Assembly (NCBI GenBank): GCA_003978075.1
Contig: QOAM01000073.1
Coordinates: 1-18,920, forward strand
Length of the DNA: 18,920 nt
Reading direction: 5' to 3'
Origin: Thermodesulfatator sp.
GTDB taxonomy: Bacteria > Desulfobacterota > Thermodesulfobacteria > Thermodesulfobacteriales > Thermodesulfobacteriaceae
Shown here: positions 15,668 to 18,920 of the stretch, piece after piece
Position numbering within the stretch: the first letter of the stretch is position 1
Layout of the letters: each line of letters begins with the position of its first letter
The notes under the pieces: generated by a model
What the model was told of the DNA's origin: nothing
Database searches by the model: none
The model's input: the letters and a program-made list of their open reading frames with translations, nothing else
Position numbers and translations under genes: made by a program

Positions 15668-17808
15668 CGAAAGGGGCCCAAAATCTTCTCTAGATCTTTC
15701 AAACTGTAAGGCTTGCGGAGGAAAAAGATCCCCTCTTTTTGGACAAAAGAGAGGTCCTTTTCCGTGTAACCGGTGGCCAGAATCAGCGGCAGGTCTGGGT
15801 GACGAGCGCGGATTTCCTTGAGCCAGGCGCTTCCCTGTCCGTCAGGCAACACCTCGTCCGTGAGAACAGCCTCGATTTCTTTCTCGTGTTTTCGGAACTC
15901 CTGCCGGGCCTCCTCCAGAGTAGTGGCTGTAAAGACCTTCAAGCCCTGCATCTCTAGTAGTTCTTTAAGACCTTGGAGGACTTCCTCTTCATCTTCTACG
16001 AGAAGAATAGTTCGCGGCCCCCTTCGAGGCCAAGGTTTCTCAAATCCTTCAGCGGGCTTTTCCTCATCAGTTTCCAGGGGCTTTTCTGTGCATAAAGGAA
16101 AGGTTAGCTTGAAGAGGGCCCCTCCCTGGGCTCGATTAGAGGCCTGAATATCTCCTTCGTGGGCCTTTACGATACCGTAGACCACCGCTAGACCGAGCCC
16201 CGTCCCTTTATTAGGGCCCTTGGTAGTGAAAAAGGGATCGAAAATCCGGGTCAGGTTCTGGGGAGGGATCCCTGGCCCGGTATCTCCTACTTCTAACACG
16301 ATCTTTGACCCCCGATTATAGGTGCGAAAGAAGATCTTTCCCCCTTCAGGCATGGCCTCCTGGGCATTAAGAAGGAGGTTCATCAGGGCCTGTTTGAGGG
16401 CCTGTGAGTTGCCCCGGACGGTGTCCTTGCGGGCCTCTAGTAGTGGCTCTACCCGAATATTTTCCCGCAAGAGTTTACGCGTGGAGCGGAGAAAATCTCT
16501 CAGCAAAGCGTGGAGGGAGAGGGGTTTTAATTCGAACTTTTCTCGCCGGGCGAAGAGGAGAAGTTCCCGGATGGTCTCGGCGCTCTGGGCCACCAGCTCG
16601 TCCATCTCCTTGAGCTCCGAAAGATCGGGATAGTGCAAACGCAACCGTTCTATGCGGGTCTTGAGCCCCATGAGAAAATTGTTCATTTGGTGGGCTAGAC
16701 CTCCGGCCAGAGCCCCCAAGGCTTCCATCTTTTGCGCCTCCCGGAGGCGCTCCTCCAGCAGCTTCTCACGGGTAATATCCCTTTTTACGGCTATGAAATG
16801 GGTAATTTCTCCTTTTTCGTCTTTAATAGGGGATATACTGGCTCTTTCGTAATAAATCTCTCCATTGCGTTTGCGATTGATAAAAATCCCCTCCCAAGTT
16901 TTTCCGGATAGGATGGTCTGCCAGAGCTCTTGGTAGAACTCGCGGGAGTGTAGCCCGCTCTTAAAGACCGCTGGGGTTTTCCCCTGCAGCTCCTCCCTTT
17001 TCCAGCCGGTCACAGCCTCACAAGCGGGATTGACATAAAGGATGCGTCCTTTGCGGTCGGCGATGACGATACTTTCCTGGGTGTTTTCCACGGCCCTCCA
17101 AAGGAGCCGGAGAAGGCTTTGTTGTTGAGCTAGGGACAAGTCGCGCTGGACTAGGGCTCGAGCCAGTATTCCCAACTCGTCTTTCCTTTCGCACCAGGGG
17201 AGGTTTTGCAGAGACCCTGGAGGGGCCTCTCTCAGGGTTTCAGCCAGCTCCCTCAAGGGATGCAAACCCTTTTGAAGACCTTGGCGGATGAAGATCCACA
17301 GGAAAAGAAGCCCCCCTCCTCCGGAAAGCAACAGGACCAAAACCAAAAATACGAATTGTCTGTGCAAAAGACGCAGAGAATAACAAACTTGGATGCGGGC
17401 TATCTGTTGCCCCTTTTGGGTCTCTAGGGTTTGGGTCCAGGTCCTTTCGGAGCAATTCCCGTAGCGGTAAAGAAGAGAGCCCTTCAGATCGTAGATGCGT
17501 ACTCCGGTAAGATTGGGATCCGTAAGAAGGCGTTCTCCTACGGAGTAGAGTCCAGTATAATCTTCGGTCAACAGGAAGTGGATCAGGGGTATGGAAGCGA
17601 TGCGGACTTCACGCCTGATACCTTGTTTGAGGTTCAGACGTTCCCGCCAATAGACCGTGAAGCAGATGACCCCTAAGACAAAAATTCCCATGCCTGCAGC
17701 CACCCAGAAAACACGAGCGAACAAGACCTCCGAGAAGGTTTGGGCTTGGAAGAAGCGGGCCCGAAGAAAGGCCCTAACCTTAAAGGTTACCCCATCAGAC
17801 CTCTCCAC
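15664..17808 (-). CDS. Membrane PAS hybrid histidine kinase with C-terminal receiver
   Basis: This is a 714-residue sensor kinase. Two membrane helices at about 32-54 and 152-174 enclose a roughly 97-residue outside domain that may be the sensor. A juxtamembrane linker follows, then a PAS domain (about 235-350, with ESIVIADRKGRILYVNPACEAVTGW). The dimerisation/phosphoacceptor site GGLAHQMNN has His373. The ATPase domain shows NLLLNAQEAMP, GDTGPGIPP with Asp509, and GTGLGLAVVYGIV. A receiver ends the chain, with acidic EDEEE, phosphoacceptor Asp651 in LTDEVLPDG, and Lys699. The start is GTG at 17808, overlapping the ferritin-like gene by 22 bases; its ribosome-binding site is weak. No separate response regulator or output domain is adjacent. 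Confidence 0.92.
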   Translation of the reverse strand: MERSDGVTFKVRAFLRARFFQAQTFSEVLFARVFWVAAGMGIFVLGVICFTVYWRERLNLKQGIRREVRIASIPLIHFLLTEDYTGLYSVGERLLTDPNLTGVRIYDLKGSLLYRYGNCSERTWTQTLETQKGQQIARIQVCYSLRLLHRQFVFLVLVLLLSGGGGLLFLWIFIRQGLQKGLHPLRELAETLREAPPGSLQNLPWCERKDELGILARALVQRDLSLAQQQSLLRLLWRAVENTQESIVIADRKGRILYVNPACEAVTGWKREELQGKTPAVFKSGLHSREFYQELWQTILSGKTWEGIFINRKRNGEIYYERASISPIKDEKGEITHFIAVKRDITREKLLEERLREAQKMEALGALAGGLAHQMNNFLMGLKTRIERLRLHYPDLSELKEMDELVAQSAETIRELLLFARREKFELKPLSLHALLRDFLRSTRKLLRENIRVEPLLEARKDTVRGNSQALKQALMNLLLNAQEAMPEGGKIFFRTYNRGSKIVLEVGDTGPGIPPQNLTRIFDPFFTTKGPNKGTGLGLAVVYGIVKAHEGDIQASNRAQGGALFKLTFPLCTEKPLETDEEKPAEGFEKPWPRRGPRTILLVEDEEEVLQGLKELLEMQGLKVFTATTLEEARQEFRKHEKEIEAVLTDEVLPDGQGSAWLKEIRARHPDLPLILATGYTEKDLSFVQKEGIFFLRKPYSLKDLEKILGPFR

Positions 17809-18311
17809 AAGGTCCGCTTGACTCGGGGCATTCTCATTTCTTCCAACCAGGTGCCAAAGATTTGGTAATGATGTTTTTCAGCCGTTAAGAAACGGGCCAG
17901 CCATTTCTTTTCTCGAGATTGGTAAGGTAGGGAAAGCATTTTCTGGTAAAGGGAGATGGCCCCTTGCTCGGCTTCAAGGTCTACTTGAAGGCACCGTTTT
18001 AGACTGGAGAAAGTTTGGGGCGGCCAGACGGCCAGAGTGGGTTCCTGTCCCCGGCGCTTGAGCATCTCCGAGAGGTGGACCGCGTGAAAGACTTCATCGC
18101 GAATGATCCCTTCGAGGACTTCCTCCCAATCTTTTCCTGCGGCCAGGGCCTTTCCTAGGTGTTGTATGTACTGGAGAATTACCCCGAACTCGTGTTGCAG
18201 GGCCAACTCCAAGTGAGCTATAAGAGGATCCTCCCGAGCCTCAATTTTGGGAGTTAAGACGATCTCTAACCCTGCAGCCGCCAGTAAAGCCAAAAAATCC
18301 CGTCTTTTCAT
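17787..18311 (-). CDS. Ferritin-like di-iron protein with Tat-like leader
   Basis: This is a 174-residue protein of the ferritin/rubrerythrin-like four-helix type. Likely iron ligands are Glu41 (QHEFG), Glu73 and His76 (DEVFH), a Glu at 113 or 115 (DLEAEQ), and Glu145 and His148 (AEKHH). The N-terminus MKRRDFLALLAAAG resembles a twin-arginine signal, although the hydrophobic run contains a Glu and is short, so export is uncertain. The ATG at 18311 is preferred over the upstream GTG at 18335 because it places the RR motif at the N-terminus and lies downstream of a TTGACA box. It overlaps the kinase gene by 22 bases, so the two form one operon. Iron or oxidative stress is a plausible theme; the substrate is unknown. 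Confidence 0.8.
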   Translation of the reverse strand: MKRRDFLALLAAAGLEIVLTPKIEAREDPLIAHLELALQHEFGVILQYIQHLGKALAAGKDWEEVLEGIIRDEVFHAVHLSEMLKRRGQEPTLAVWPPQTFSSLKRCLQVDLEAEQGAISLYQKMLSLPYQSREKKWLARFLTAEKHHYQIFGTWLEEMRMPRVKRTLWRGLMG

Positions 18312-18324
18312 GGCCTTTAAATTA

Positions 18325-18352
18325 AGCTTATGCACAAACCATTACTTGTCAA
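18325..18352 (-). promoter_or_regulatory. Putative promoter of the ferritin-kinase operon
   Basis: A perfect TTGACA on the minus strand (18347-18352) is followed after 16 bases by a poor -10, TAAGCT (18325-18330). The -35 box overlaps the last codons of the transposase relic. If used, it supports the ATG at 18311 as start. Confidence 0.45.
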
Positions 18353-18749
18353 TATTTGCTTGGGGGCCTCCGGGTTCGGGCAAAAATGCCGGACAAGGTG
18401 GGCGTCTTCTGGCCTTCCAGACCAAGCCCCACAGCCACATCAGGTATTCTTGAGTCAGAGGTAGATCGAGGAGTTTGAGAGATCTTACGGCACTACTGAT
18501 GGACCGTGCTCCCTGGAGGATGGAAAAGGCCACCTGGAAGTAGTCTTCGGGGAGGTAGCGGGTTTGGCTGAGTGCGGGCATTACCACAGGGAAAGAGGGC
18601 CCTCCTATCTGGAGGGTTCTGGTGTAAAAGCCGTTTCCCTTGTCTTCGGGGTGGTGTTTGAGGTGGACTTCCCGGTGGGCTAGCCCCAGATGTTTAAACA
18701 GCCAGGAGAAAAACTCCTGGGGGACGAATTCTTGCCACCGTTCGAAATT
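18342..18749 (-). pseudogene. Degraded transposase fragment, mutator-like
   Basis: A 135-codon open stretch begins right after an in-frame TAG (18750-18752) with no start codon near its beginning; the first usable starts, GTG 18593 and ATG 18587, are internal. It reads HHPEDKGNGFYTRTL, then MPALSQTRYLPEDYF and SILQGARSISSAVRSLKLL. By eye this resembles the N-terminal half of mutator-type (IS256/ISH6-like) transposases, whose VPRxRxGxFRPxLLP segment seems shortened here. The catalytic DDE part is absent. It lies between an ISL3-type gene and the ferritin operon. Family assignment is uncertain; the lack of a start and the loss of the C-terminus make it a relic. Confidence 0.5.
18702..18720. repeat. 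Perfect 7-bp inverted repeat inside the transposase relic
   Basis: CCAGGAG and CTCCTGG flank an AAAAA loop. It could be a hairpin or an element end; there is no T-run after it. Confidence 0.35.
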
Positions 18750-18775
18750 CTAGAAATTTTTGGTTCTTCGCCATT

Positions 18776-18920
18776 TTATGTGGAATTTAGGATCTCGGGT
18801 AGAGGAGCAGCAAGAAGGTAGATCATGGTGATGAAGGTCTTCACGTTCCTGTATCCCCTGGCTCTCCTTCTGGCCGCCTGGAAGATACCATTCAAGGCCT
18901 CCAGCCGAGCATTCGTATAG
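18776..18920 (-). mobile_element. ISL3-family transposase, C-terminal end only
   Basis: The minus-strand frame entering from the right edge ends at TAA (18776-18778) and encodes TNARLEALNGIFQAARRRAR, then GYRNVKTFITMIYLLA. This closely follows the C-terminus of ISL3-family DDE transposases (the N-x-x-x-E-x-x-N and ARGYRN pattern). Only 47 full codons are visible, so whether the element is intact cannot be judged. The left terminal inverted repeat should lie below 18776 but was not identified; TTCGAA and TTCTAGAA palindromes at 18741-18755 are candidates at most. Confidence 0.75.

Overview
The window (about 18.9 kb) looks like a chromosomal segment of a thermophilic, sulfur-metabolising bacterium, most likely in the Thermodesulfobacteriota (Thermosulfurimonas, Thermosulfuriphilus or Caldimicrobium-like). 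That placement is an inference. It rests on the protein style (Arg/Glu-rich, compact), frequent TTG and GTG starts, tightly overlapping genes, and the mix of a regulatory PTS, a siroheme gene and an Aquifex-type dihydroorotase. No rRNA or other decisive marker is present. Genes fill almost everything; no tRNA, rRNA or CRISPR array was seen.

Region 1 (1-2018, +): the 3' end of ptsN (EIIA-Ntr), rapZ, a lone mannose-family EIIA, and rimI. This is a regulatory, non-transporting PTS cluster with overlapping or nearly abutting genes. Region 2 (2024-9685, +): a lower-glycolysis block made of a standard GAPDH, a 1384-residue pyruvate-phosphate-dikinase-like protein without the PEP/pyruvate barrel, a second, longer GAPDH with an altered cofactor loop, and pgk. 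Region 3 (9669-10866, -): tpiA followed by a small CoA-binding Rossmann protein, convergent with and overlapping pgk.

Region 4 (10867-11088): a 222-bp divergent intergenic region. It has a good sigma70-type promoter for tpiA and, toward pyrB, a leader with several mutually exclusive pairings that could be a new attenuator or riboswitch-like element. Region 5 (11089-15653, +): pyrB, a 53-codon membrane-peptide gene, a possible 32-codon gene, pyrC, argH, and a precorrin-2 dehydrogenase/ferrochelatase. These make pyrimidine, arginine and siroheme precursors.

Region 6 (15664-18311, -): a ferritin-like di-iron protein with a Tat-like leader, overlapping a membrane hybrid histidine kinase. Region 7 (18342-18920, -): a transposase relic and the C-terminal end of an ISL3-type transposase running off the right edge.

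The most unusual item is the dikinase-like protein between two GAPDH genes. It keeps the ATP-grasp and phospho-histidine domains but replaces the acceptor barrel with about 880 unrecognised helical residues. The pyrB leader is the second.
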